Shown: piece by piece, positions 32,862-41,600 of the stretch
Numbering within the stretch: the first letter of the stretch is position 1
Layout of the letters: the number at the start of each line of letters is the position of its first letter
NCBI GenBank assembly: GCA_030680795.1
Contig: JAUXUL010000007.1
Coordinates: 62,001 to 126,000 of the forward strand
Source: Anaerolineales bacterium
GTDB lineage: Bacteria; Chloroflexota; Anaerolineae; Anaerolineales; Villigracilaceae
Reading direction: 5' to 3'
Length of the DNA stretch: 64,000 nt
Made by a program: the position numbers and the translations under genes
The notes under the pieces: model-generated
Database searches by the model: none
What the model was told of the DNA's origin: nothing
Seen by the model: only the letters and a program-made list of their open reading frames with translations

Positions 32862-33165
32862 TTTTAATTTCCTTTGCTATCTGACGCAGAATATGAGCGG
32901 GAATACTTTCTGCTTCATTTTTACTGTAAATGGTTAAAAGCCAGATCTCATCATCCTGTTTCTTGAAGTAGTAGATTACCCGTACGCTGCCGCTTTTCCC
33001 TCTACCCGACATTGCCCAGCGAATTTTTCGAACGCCGCCGGAACCGCGAACGATTTTGCCTGATTCTGGATATTGGAGCAAAAAACTTTGCAAGCCTAAA
33101 AATTCATCTTCTGACAAATAATCGTAAAGATACTTTGTAAAGGCAGTGGCTTCGATGAACTCCAT
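32854..33165 (-). CDS. HigB/RelE-family toxin (predicted mRNA interferase)
   Basis: A 103-residue RelE/HigB-type toxin. The start MEFIEATAFTKYLYDYLSEDEF is typical. Core strands are GKIVRGSGGVRKIRWAMSGRGKSGSVRVIYYFKKQDDEIWLLTIYSKNE, with basic residues of the predicted active surface, and the C-terminal helix IPAHILRQIAKEIK. The open frame extends upstream to 33390, but that part is translated repeat B and is excluded. It forms one operon with the XRE antitoxin. Confidence 0.88.
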   Translation of the reverse strand: MEFIEATAFTKYLYDYLSEDEFLGLQSFLLQYPESGKIVRGSGGVRKIRWAMSGRGKSGSVRVIYYFKKQDDEIWLLTIYSKNEAESIPAHILRQIAKEIKNV

Positions 33166-33255
33166 AAACAGATTATACGGCAAAGCCGTACAATCTGCAA
33201 GACCTGATTTTACGCGAGTATGTAACAGTAGGAGGAGAGTGAGTAGTGAGTACGC

Positions 33256-33590
33256 GCCAAACGATGGCTTAGCGTGTGGGCATGCCGGGCGGCTGTGCGC
33301 TAGCGAATGTCCGTTGAGCTTCCGCAAGAAAGGGAATTGTGGCGCGTTTGGCTTGTCTCTAACCACCCAAGCCCTTGAATAAAAAATCAAGGGACCGCCC
33401 GTAGGGATGGCGTTCGTCCACCCTTTATTTTTTATGGGTGAGTGGTAATGCCAAACGTGATCAAGGAAATGAATTGCGGCTGCGCTCTGCTGTCCCGTGC
33501 TTGCATGACTACCCAGCGACGGCGAAAATAAAACAACCCATGCACTGGAATGGGTTGTTGTTTGGCCGTATGCCGAAGTTTGAGCGTGGA
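33256..33590 (+). ncRNA. structured repeat, copy B (possible ncRNA or cassette site)
   Basis: Second copy of the 32103 element, roughly 85-90% identical by eye. The first domain is bounded by GCCAAACG (33256-33263) and CGTTTGGC (about 33346-33353). Inside are TAGCG/CGCTA and TTCC/GGAA stems, then CCCTTGA/TCAAGGG. The end hairpin is AACAACCCAT-GCACTGGA-ATGGGTTGTT (33532-33559), whose arms differ from those of copy A but still pair, with the loop conserved in seven of eight bases. It lies between the toxin gene of one TA pair and the antitoxin gene of the next. Confidence 0.55.
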
Positions 33591-33652
33591 CGAACGTTTT
33601 TCATCTCATCTCCAAATGGTATAATCATTTTACCAACAGAAAGAAGGTTAAA

Positions 33653-33889
33653 ATGACTATGGTAGATTTCAAATTATCGTTACCTGATCAATTACGTAAA
33701 GAAGCAGAGGCGGCTGGACTATTAAGCCCAAGGGCAATCGAGCGACTTTTGCGCGAAGAAATTCGCCGCCGCCGCGTGGACAAATTTTTTGCCGCGGCTG
33801 ACCGACTCGCGGCCTTGGATTTGCCCATCCTGTCCGACGAAGAAATCGCGCAGGAAATTCACTTAGCCCGCAGACCAACTGCCGCATGA
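33653..33889 (+). CDS. antitoxin of PIN-domain TA pair
   Basis: A 78-residue antitoxin. FKLSLPDQLRKEAEAAGLLSPRAIERLLREEIRRRRVDKFFAAADRLAALDLPILSDEEIAQEIHLARR resembles short antitoxins of PIN toxins, with an N-terminal DNA-binding part and an acidic C-terminal tail for toxin binding. AGAAGG precedes the ATG; ATG at 33659 is possible. It overlaps the PIN gene by ATGA. Confidence 0.8.
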   Translation: MTMVDFKLSLPDQLRKEAEAAGLLSPRAIERLLREEIRRRRVDKFFAAADRLAALDLPILSDEEIAQEIHLARRPTAA

Positions 33890-34299
33890 ACATTGTCCTG
33901 GATACCAACACGGTAATCTCTGGTTTGTTTTGGAGAGGCGCGCCTCGTCAAGTTCTTGACCTGGCGCGTTCTGATACATTTAAGCTTTTTACGAGTCCCG
34001 ACTTGCTTGCAGAATTGGCGGATGTGCTCGGGCGGAAAAAATTCTCTGCAAGGCTGGAACAAGCCGATACAAGTGTTGATGAATTGGTTTTCGGTTACGC
34101 GGCGCTGGCAAAAACAGTGCGCCCAAACAAAATTGAGGCTGTAATTAAGGCTGACCCTGACGATGATAAAGTGCTGGCATGTGCCAAAGCCGCAAACGCG
34201 GAGATCATTGCCTCAGGCGACACCCACTTGCTCGACCTGAATGAATATGAGGGGATAAAAATCATAACAGTCAACCAACTTCTTGAACAATTCACATAA
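33886..34299 (+). CDS. PIN-domain toxin (VapC-like RNase)
   Basis: A 137-residue PIN-domain protein of the 'putative toxin component, PIN family' type. Acidic metal-site residues are Asp6 in VLDTNTVISGLFW, Glu in DLLAELADVLGRKKF, and the pair in KADPDDDKVLACAKAANAEIIASGDTHLLDL. It probably cleaves RNA unless bound by the upstream antitoxin. It is the last plus-strand gene before the leftward restriction-like operon. Confidence 0.9.
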   Translation: MNIVLDTNTVISGLFWRGAPRQVLDLARSDTFKLFTSPDLLAELADVLGRKKFSARLEQADTSVDELVFGYAALAKTVRPNKIEAVIKADPDDDKVLACAKAANAEIIASGDTHLLDLNEYEGIKIITVNQLLEQFT

Positions 34300-34311
34300 C
34301 TTCTTTCACAT

Positions 34312-34511
34312 TCATCCTTGCCCTTGACCATCCCACTCCGCCAGCATCAGCCTGGACGTCCGATACTCCCCATACAAGCGGACTTCCCTCTCCTTCAGCA
34401 CTCGGAAGGTTCCCCCAGGATAATTATCGCCGTGGACATTTTTCGAATCTAAATTGCAGTGCAGTTCGTCGCGGGTGAGATCGTAGAGATGAAGCAGAAG
34501 TTTATCCTCAT
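34312..34511 (-). pseudogene. short ORF or 3' remnant after DUF2779 gene
   Basis: The minus strand carries about 60 protein-like codons (KLLLHLYDLTRDELHCNLDS, then VHGDNYPGGTFRVLKEREVRLYGEYRTSRLMLAEWDGQ) ending in TGA at 34312-34314. No ATG, GTG or TTG lies between the preceding in-frame stop and the conserved-looking part. It begins immediately after the DUF2779 stop. It is either a gene fragment or starts from an unusual codon. I do not recognise the family. Confidence 0.35.
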
Positions 34512-34516
34512 ATGAC

Positions 34517-36316
34517 TTACTTCGCGTTCAATTTCTCTTTCCAGTGGGAAAAGATCATTACCATTGCCAGGGTATCCAATTCGCAGTATTGCAGGAGCAG
34601 ACGTTTCCATTGCTCGCGAGCAGACATGTTCGATTTCTGCGAACCGTACAGCATGGACTGGTAGGCGGTGATGGCGCCAGTGCCTTCGTTGACGAAGACA
34701 TCTTTTCCATCGATCACCAGTGGCGGCAGGGATTTGTGCGGACTAAGTAGCTCGCCATTTTCTTCCTTCACATATGCAGGGAAGCGGCTGCGCAAAGATG
34801 GGTTCGCCTGCCAGATGGCATCGAGCACTTTCTTGATTGAAGTCCTGCCCTTCATCAGCGGATGAAAGTAGTGGTTCAATGTCAGTGCATTCATATCCAC
34901 TATCTGCGGTGCGGTGATCCATGTTAACCAATCCTTCAATATTTCGTTCTTGTACAACCCATCCATTTGGCGCAGGATATCCTTGAGGATGGTGTTCTCA
35001 TGCGTTGCCCACATGAAGACTGTACCTTGTTGTCCGAGTTGTTTCATCAACGATTCGGCAAATGCAAAGTTAGGGAAGGATTCATCAAGGTTGATCCATT
35101 CGGTGTGTTCAGGTTTAGCATTGGGCGCGGGGATGGTGTGGCAGCTCCATTGAAATGCAACGTTCTCGAATGGATGCATTCCCGCATGATATGGCACAAC
35201 CAGGGCGGAGGTCTCAAAGTCAATGAAGTGCAGTGGATAGGCATACGAATCAAGGATTCCGCCTAGCGTGGGATCGATCCATTCGGTATTGGCTTTGGTA
35301 TTGTGTATCTGAATTAACTGACGCTGGCCTCGTTTACCCGTCGAGCCATCTTTTTTCGCGAGGGCAGATTCGGGTAGATCGAACAGACTGGTCTTGCCTG
35401 CGGTGATGAGGTCATTGATTTCCTTTACAGTCCCGCCAAAATACAAATCCAGAATGTGCGGCTTGGAGTCTGCCAGCGTGCCCCAGCATTCACGAAAACC
35501 ATCGCGCTCTTCGTCTTCCGCGCTTTGATATTCACAGTCCTTGCAGGCGAATGAGATCGGAACAGGAAGTTTCTTCAGCGGATTCATGCTCTGGAGAAAA
35601 ATCCCAGCCTGATGGGAAATCTCTGGGATCAGGTCATCAACTTCGAGGTCCACATTGACGCGCGTGAGGAAGTGATCGCTGCGCAGTTGTTCCACATCGC
35701 CCGCGAAGGTGCAGCGGGCACGCGGATAACCGCTATCGTCTTCCGCGATCTGGTTGAGTTCAAAGAGGGAGTGCAGGTTATCAATGGAGGTAGTGCGCGA
35801 CTTGTCAGGCATCATCAGTTCGCAGGTGAGCGGAGATGCGGGGAAGAGTTCGCGCAGGATGAGCGCCTGGAAGGCAATGTCTTCGAGGTAAGGCTGCCAG
35901 CCTGAAATGATTCCGCCTTTTTTGCTTCGGAAGGGACTGGGCTCGGATGAATCAAAAGATTTTGCCTTGACTTCAATCAGGGTGAGGTGAATGCCTTTCT
36001 TGATGAGAATATCGGGGCGGGCAAATTTACCATTACTCTCAAAGGCGGCTTCGAGCAAAATGACATTTTCTTTTTTCAGATGTTCCCGCGTGATCTGCAC
36101 TGCCTTTACGTGATCTGGTTCATACACAGGGATGGCTTCGGGGAAGAGCAGGCCGGCGATGCCGCCGATCATGTAACCGCCTTGAGCCAGAAGCTCCATA
36201 TACTCATTCCCATCCTGATTGGACGGGTACTTGAGCATCCGATAATACAATTTGGCGGGACAGCCCCGCGCAGTTTTATAGTCGGTTTTGGAGAGGGCAA
36301 GCGGGCGTTTGGGCAT
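34517..36316 (-). CDS. DUF2779 protein: Cas4-like nuclease plus RNase H-like domain
   Basis: A 599-residue DUF2779-family protein. The N-terminal third looks like a RecB/Cas4 PD-(D/E)XK nuclease: Cys19 (ARGCPAKLYYR), Asp102 in ARPDILIKKG and EVKAKS (115-120), with three further Cys at 258, 261 and 277 (ACKDCEY, ECW), matching the one-plus-three cysteine layout of Cas4 [4Fe-4S] nucleases. The DUF2779 core (LHFIDFETSALVVPYHAGMHPFENVAFQWSCHTI, about 370-400) is RNase H-like with an early Asp-x-Glu, followed by DMNALTLNHYFHPLMKGRTSIKKVL and a late QYCELDTLAMVMIF acidic block. It probably degrades nucleic acid. It belongs to the leftward defence-like operon, 17 bp after the PC4-like gene. Confidence 0.85.
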   Translation of the reverse strand: MPKRPLALSKTDYKTARGCPAKLYYRMLKYPSNQDGNEYMELLAQGGYMIGGIAGLLFPEAIPVYEPDHVKAVQITREHLKKENVILLEAAFESNGKFARPDILIKKGIHLTLIEVKAKSFDSSEPSPFRSKKGGIISGWQPYLEDIAFQALILRELFPASPLTCELMMPDKSRTTSIDNLHSLFELNQIAEDDSGYPRARCTFAGDVEQLRSDHFLTRVNVDLEVDDLIPEISHQAGIFLQSMNPLKKLPVPISFACKDCEYQSAEDEERDGFRECWGTLADSKPHILDLYFGGTVKEINDLITAGKTSLFDLPESALAKKDGSTGKRGQRQLIQIHNTKANTEWIDPTLGGILDSYAYPLHFIDFETSALVVPYHAGMHPFENVAFQWSCHTIPAPNAKPEHTEWINLDESFPNFAFAESLMKQLGQQGTVFMWATHENTILKDILRQMDGLYKNEILKDWLTWITAPQIVDMNALTLNHYFHPLMKGRTSIKKVLDAIWQANPSLRSRFPAYVKEENGELLSPHKSLPPLVIDGKDVFVNEGTGAITAYQSMLYGSQKSNMSAREQWKRLLLQYCELDTLAMVMIFSHWKEKLNAK

Positions 36317-36333
36317 CAGGCGGGCGCAAGTAA

Positions 36334-36555
36334 TTACAGTTCGATACTGTTGAGCAACTCTTTCAACGCGGACAACTCTTCCTTTGACAGGGTTACGCCT
36401 TTGCCCATGTTCTCATGGTCTGCGGACCAATCGCGAAGATCATACTTCGGCTCGCGGTCATTCCAACTGATCAGGTTGAGTTCCTTTTGCCAACCGCTGG
36501 CGGATGTGGACAGAATACCGATCTTTTTGATGATCTTATATTTGATTTCGGACAT
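36334..36555 (-). CDS. YdbC/PC4-like ssDNA-binding protein
   Basis: A 73-residue protein with the YdbC/PC4 pattern: KYKIIKKIGILSTSASGWQKELNLISWNDREPKYDLRDWSADHENMGKGVTLSKEELSALKELL. PC4-like proteins bind single-stranded DNA through a curved beta-sheet; YdbC members are small stand-alone forms. It lies between the HARE-HTH and DUF2779 genes with 12 and 17 bp gaps, so it should be co-expressed with nuclease and helicase proteins, where handling single strands would make sense. Confidence 0.88.
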   Translation of the reverse strand: MSEIKYKIIKKIGILSTSASGWQKELNLISWNDREPKYDLRDWSADHENMGKGVTLSKEELSALKELLNSIEL

Positions 36556-36567
36556 GGAATGGTTTCC

Positions 36568-37485
36568 TTACTTTATAGACTTGATTAGTTCTTCTCTATC
36601 GAGAACGCGATCATACATTTCTTTGCGTATTTCATTGCTTTTCATATCTGTTTTCACCCGCTTTAGAAACTCACGGAAATCGGAGTTAATACCAGCAAGT
36701 TTATTCACGGTTTCCCAGTCTACCAAGTCTTTTGACCTAGCAGGGAAAATTACTTCGCTTGAATCAGGGTCTTCCACATCAATCCTGATGACCCCAATTC
36801 CAAATGAGGTGGAAAGACGTTTTAGTTCGTTTTGGAATTCTTCGTCGGTATCAATCTCGGCAGCAGCTAGGTATCCTTCGTTTGCCCAGGATGAATTTGA
36901 TACAGCCTGAAAAAAAGCCTCCCGCAAATTCGAAAGTGATAAACCCCTCTTGAGTTCGAAAGAAAATAGTTTGACGGGTGGATTTCCTGCAAGGGAACTG
37001 ACTGCAACAACCTCTTCTTTCCAGTCACTAAATGAATAGTAGCATCCTACTATATCTGGATGCAACCATTCGCCAAACTCGCGCTTACCGGATTTGGTAT
37101 GTTGGATGGTTTTTAGGTAAGCTTTCAGATAATAAAAGCCGTAATAAACCATGAATGGATGCAAGTTCTTTTCAAGATATTCAAGATGTTTTTTCGTATC
37201 AACCAGGGGTATAACGTTCAGTATTTCTTCGCCGCTACTCTCCACCAAGGATTTTAGAACAAATCTTTTGGGACGTGTGCCTGTTGCAATGAATAAAGAA
37301 TTGGGATTGTCGCGCACATCAACGCCAATCATGGCGCTCAAAGTTGCCCAGGGCGTTTTTCCAGTAGTAGATAGTTCTTTGTCGTAGCCCTTTTCTTTGG
37401 CGATTTCCCAAATTTCATTGACCGTTAAAGGGCGTTTTTCAGCTTCAAGAACTTTGTAAGCGAGTTGAATAAATACACTAGCCAT
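36568..37485 (-). CDS. HARE-HTH domain protein of restriction-operon type
   Basis: A 305-residue protein. Residues 1-80 form a HARE-type winged helix (SVFIQLAYKVLEAEKRPLTVNEIWEIAKEKGYDKELSTTGKTPWATLSAMIGVDVRDNPNSLFIATG), a domain shared by restriction endonucleases and chromatin proteins. The C-terminal part (EFGEWLHPDIVGCYYSFSDW, VVAVSSLAGNPPVKLFSFELKRGLSLSNLREAFFQAVSNSSWANEGYLAAAEID) has the D...E-x-K pattern of a PD-(D/E)XK-like nuclease domain (FELKRG), seen in COG2958-type proteins. The latter is inference. It sits 25 bp downstream of the orphan methylase tail. Confidence 0.8.
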   Translation of the reverse strand: MASVFIQLAYKVLEAEKRPLTVNEIWEIAKEKGYDKELSTTGKTPWATLSAMIGVDVRDNPNSLFIATGTRPKRFVLKSLVESSGEEILNVIPLVDTKKHLEYLEKNLHPFMVYYGFYYLKAYLKTIQHTKSGKREFGEWLHPDIVGCYYSFSDWKEEVVAVSSLAGNPPVKLFSFELKRGLSLSNLREAFFQAVSNSSWANEGYLAAAEIDTDEEFQNELKRLSTSFGIGVIRIDVEDPDSSEVIFPARSKDLVDWETVNKLAGINSDFREFLKRVKTDMKSNEIRKEMYDRVLDREELIKSIK

Positions 37486-37510
37486 ATTGTTTATCCTTTA
37501 TTGGGAAGTG

Positions 37511-37654
37511 TTACTTCCCCTCCACAATCTTGACCTCATCCTCCGTCAACCCATACAACTCATACACCAACTGATCAATCTTGGACTCTAACTTGCTCGT
37601 ATCCGCCTGCGGATTGACACTCTTCGCATCACACAATTTCGCTCTAAGATTCAT
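37511..37654 (-). pseudogene. orphan C-terminal tail of an Eco57I-class methylase
   Basis: A 47-codon frame starting ATG at 37652-37654 and ending SKLESKIDQLVYELYGLTEDEVKIVEGK. It aligns with the last residues of the large methylase at 38682-41972 (ALEREIDQLVYELYGLSAEEIDIVKGR). The two share a 33-bp identical stretch but differ elsewhere, so this is a tail of a related, not identical, methylase. It overlaps the stop of the membrane-protein gene by four bases (ATGA). Probably the stump of a replaced methylase allele. Confidence 0.75.
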
Positions 37655-38052
37655 TTGTGAAAATACCTAAGCTTTATTAACTTGATGGACAGTACAAGAA
37701 CATGAAGACCTATTCCAATTGTTAATATTTCGACCACACAAAAGGCTATCCCTACAGAATCGTAATTTCTGAAAAAGGTAGCTACATCGCTTGTTGCGAT
37801 TTGGTTATATATTTTATACGATATTTTTAGAGTGTCTGGCGTGAAAATTAGCGACACAATTAAAGCAAGAATTGCAAGCGGCAAAGAACGAGTCCATAAA
37901 ACTCCACTGATCGCCTTATTAATCTTAACTCTATCCTCTTTGAACTTTGGGACCTGTTCGTCAAGCGCCTTTTGTATTTCTGGATACCATAAACTATACA
38001 GCATCCCTACTACAACCAAAATAAGGCTTGTTGCCGATAGAAGGTCGCCCAT
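37651..38052 (-). CDS. small membrane protein of unknown function
   Basis: A 133-residue protein with three clear hydrophobic helices (LLSATSLILVVVGMLYSLWY, about 4-23; LPLAILALIVSLIFTP; VGIAFCVVEILTIGIGLHVLVLSIKLI) and a charged stretch EIQKALDEQVPKFKEDRVKINKAISG after the first. No known family recognised. It is AT-rich, lies in the middle of the restriction-like operon between the 187-residue protein and the methylase tail, and could be a membrane effector of the system. That role is a guess from position. Confidence 0.7.
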   Translation of the reverse strand: MGDLLSATSLILVVVGMLYSLWYPEIQKALDEQVPKFKEDRVKINKAISGVLWTRSLPLAILALIVSLIFTPDTLKISYKIYNQIATSDVATFFRNYDSVGIAFCVVEILTIGIGLHVLVLSIKLIKLRYFHK

Positions 38053-38076
38053 AATATTTCCTTTCTACTATTCTTG

Positions 38077-38640
38077 TTATTTATCTTTTGGAAGCGTGCC
38101 TTTCAGTTTCTTGTACGAAGATGGCTTTATTACAAATGTTGAGACACTTCCACGTTGTTTGGAAACCAAAGGTAAGTTTCCGTCTATTTTTGCAAGCATT
38201 TGATTGAGTTCGTCAACTAAATTTTGGCTGTTTATTACAACTGTATAATCGGCATCGGTCGATTCTTGAGTTGCAGATTCTATGATGTTTTTTAGCGACA
38301 TCTCAATAGCAACTTTTAACTTGTATTGATATTTAGACAAGATGGATCGTATCAAGGATCTGCTCTCTGTGGCAGTTGTTTGAAACAGATTTGAAACTTT
38401 GTTTTCGTCTGGAATGAGGTTGTTGAATACTTCCTCAATCATCAAAAACAAACGATATTCAAGTATGTCTGAGCCACGCTTGAATACTTTTTGACCAATA
38501 ATCATGTCTATATATTCCCGAGAAGCAGCAGTGGCATACAGCGTTATTATATTTGGCAAATCCTTTTGACTGCATTGCAATATGGCAGTGAGATTATTAA
38601 CCTCTGGTGCCGAAAGGTTGATATTTACCTGAATGTTCAT
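38077..38640 (-). CDS. unknown protein next to methylase
   Basis: A 187-residue soluble, alpha-helical protein with no family I recognise. It is rich in Asn, Ser and Thr, starts MNIQVNINLSAPEVNNLTAILQCSQKDLPNIITLYATAASREYIDMIIGQKVF and ends in a basic KPSSYKKLKGTLPKDK. GGAGAAAACATG gives a strong start. AT-rich like the membrane protein that follows it by 24 bp. The two genes together separate the methylase from the orphan methylase tail and may have arrived as one unit. Confidence 0.65.
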   Translation of the reverse strand: MNIQVNINLSAPEVNNLTAILQCSQKDLPNIITLYATAASREYIDMIIGQKVFKRGSDILEYRLFLMIEEVFNNLIPDENKVSNLFQTTATESRSLIRSILSKYQYKLKVAIEMSLKNIIESATQESTDADYTVVINSQNLVDELNQMLAKIDGNLPLVSKQRGSVSTFVIKPSSYKKLKGTLPKDK

Positions 38641-38681
38641 GTTTTCTCCTTTTAGAAATCCTAGTGAATACTGAATACAAA

Positions 38682-41600
38682 TTACCTACCTTTAACAATA
38701 TCTATCTCCTCAGCGGATAACCCATACAACTCATACACCAACTGATCAATCTCCCTCTCCAAAGCGGACGTATCCGCCTGCCGCAGGTCCCGCTGCCCTT
38801 GGCGGGGCGGATTGCCCCCCTTCGCCGCCAGTATCCGATCTACAGTTGAAACTATTTTTTTGCGAATATTCCCGTTTATCTTTGGAAATGGAATACCGTT
38901 TATCATATCCTTTGTGAAAGTAGTTCCTTGGTTATAACTAGAAGAAGAATACTTCTCTTTGATATAGTAAAAAATTAATGAGCTATTTATGACTGCAAGC
39001 AAAAATATCAACTCATCCTGATTATTATCTTTGTTTGTGATAACCAATGTTGTTTTTCCAGGTATGGTAGTGCCATCGTCGTCCAGAAAAGCATCCAGCA
39101 AGTTCAAGCCCTTCATAATTAATTTGGGGCGAAGAGTTTTATTGGAATATGAGTTATTGAAGTTCTTAAAAAACTCATCTCGCTTAATAACTGGGCATGT
39201 GTAGTCGTCACCTAAATAAACCATCGGGCGTAACGCCCATTTTGAAAAATACTTACCTATGGTGCCAGTATTAACCACCTTAAAAAACATAGCAGAGTTT
39301 AGCGTGTCGCCTTTATTTTCTCGGACGAAAGGCTTTAATTTATAGGCATCTGATGTAGCGCAAGCATTCTCGCATAAGAAGTTATCTGACAATCTAACTT
39401 CTGTGTCATCAATCTTTTGTATTAACTCCAACCCGCTGGAAAACAAGGCATCTAAAGTGTAGGGTGAATTTAATTCTTTCTTTTGAACTCTACCTTTCAA
39501 GACAATCTCGGTTTCATAAAGATAAACATCAATATATTCTTGTTTTACATTGCTAAACATAGATACGATAGCATCTACTTTTGCATCCTCAAAGACCGCT
39601 CTTCCTGCTTTTAATAATGCTGCGAAATTTGATATTTTGCTTATTCTCAAAGCATCACCAAAAGGCTTGGAAATCCATTTATCAGGAGTAATAAAAATTA
39701 GTGTTCCTTTAGAATTCAGAAGATTGAAACCCTTCTCAAAGAATGCAATGTAAATATCCCAATTACCTTTAGTAAGTTTATAGGTTTTTGCTATTGTTTT
39801 ACGAAGCTCTAACAGTCCTTTCCCTACCATTCGTTCTGAGTCTATATATGGCGGATTAGCAATTACGATGTCAAACCCACCATTTTGTTGAAATACAACT
39901 GAAAACACTGTTTTGAAATCAAAGTTGATTTGATAGCCGAAAGCCTTCAAGGAATTCTTGTAGCGGCTATCAATCTTTTCGTTAATTTGTGTTTTGAGTT
40001 CGTTTTTTAGTTGCGAATTGGTTTCATTAAAATGCTTATGAATAAGAGACTCAATTTCCTTTTCAATTGAAGACCCCCAATTATCAGGGAAACCAACAAG
40101 TGAATTGCCACATACAATCTTGTAGTCCAAATTAGGCAAAGGCTTGATGTTCAATGGGTCTTCCTCATCCACGATCAACGAGAGCCATAGGCGCAGTTTG
40201 GCAATCTCCACCGCGCCCGCGTCAATATCCACGCCGTAGAGTGAGTTTTCAATACACTGACGCTTGAAGTCGTAGATAGTCTTCTTGGTCTTTGTCCATG
40301 TTCTCAACACGTCACGGGCGCGCACGATCTCGCTCATCATGCCCACGGGGAACGCGCCACTCCCCACCGCAGGGTCACAGACTTTGATGGCTGCCAGTTT
40401 GTTATCCACCATCACGGCATGTTCGCGTATTTCTTCCGAGATGATCGGCTTATACTTTTTGGATGGATTCGACTCGGCGCGGGCTTCATGTTCGCGCAGG
40501 TTTTCGCCCTGTTGGATGAGCGTGGCAAGGTCATCCTTGCTGACCGTATCTTCCAATTCCGTCGCCAGATAATTGATCAGACTTTGCTGGCACATGTAAT
40601 GCACGATCTCGCGCGGAGTGTAATACACGCCGTATTGCTTATTGAACTTGCTTTCATCACCCTTCTTGCCAGTATTCAATGCTTTCTTGAACTCATCGTA
40701 ATTATCAGGGCGGATGGCGTTGAACTTCTCGTATGCCTTGCCGAGCAGTTCGGGGTCAATTGCCACTTCTTTTTCAAACGGCTCGTCTTCATTCACCGTA
40801 AAGTTATACAGATCGAAGACATCCAGAATGCCTGTGCCTTCCGTCATTGCGAGGGTGCTTTGCGAAGCAATCTTCCTGCCATCATGAGACTGCTTCGTTC
40901 CTCGCAGTGACATGCCTTTATTAGAAAACAAATCATTCGATAAATTGATGACCGTCTTTTCCCAGTTGTAATTTCCCATCGGGTCGAACAGTCCGCCGTT
41001 CAGGAAGGGGATCTTGCACTTGAAACGCTTGTAATAATAATCTTCGTCACTGCGGTCCATGCGCAGGGCGTCATAAAACAAAGGCTCCAGCACATCGTTG
41101 AAGAAATCTTCGTAATCGCCATGCTTCTTCTCGAACAGTTCGCGCAAAAAGTTCTTCGAGCCTTCGCCCCACTTGCCGTCCTTCGGCACGCCAAACCAGC
41201 CCTTCTTTTGCAGGTAATACAAAAAGACGATCTGCCCCATCAGTTTCTTGGCAAGGTTTACTGTGTCAATGCCCTTGCTTTCAAAATCCGCTTTGGTCTT
41301 CGGATTCGCCTTCACCGCCTTATCCAGCGCGCTTTTTACGTCAATGAACAACCTGCGATATTCCCTGAAGAACTCATCCGTCACCTTCTCGATATTGAAG
41401 GCGCCCTCCAAATCTTCCAGAGTCGGATTATTTTCAATATCCTCCAGAATGGGCTGGAACTGTCTTTGGGCGGTATGACTCTTTTCATGATTCCCCACCA
41501 GGAATGACCAACGCTTCGCGGGAGTTAACTCATCTACGAGTTTTATCTTCCCCTCATCATCCGCATCCAACTTAACCTCAAGCTTGACCAGCGAAAAACG

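Noticed and set aside
33256-33353. Integron attC site (GCCAAACG...CGTTTGGC around 100 bp, beside TA cassettes)
   Set aside because: Cassette-like context and inverted ends are suggestive, but the cores do not fit RYYYAAC/GTTRRRY, there is no second inner L'/L'' pair at the right distance and no IntI is seen. Kept only as an unnamed structured repeat.
32116-33390. Conserved minus-strand protein reading FYSRAWVVRDKPN...FPFLRKLNGHS in both repeat copies
   Set aside because: It is the translation of the repeat; similarity follows from nucleotide identity, several changes are non-synonymous, and one copy is fused upstream of the HigB-like start without a ribosome site.
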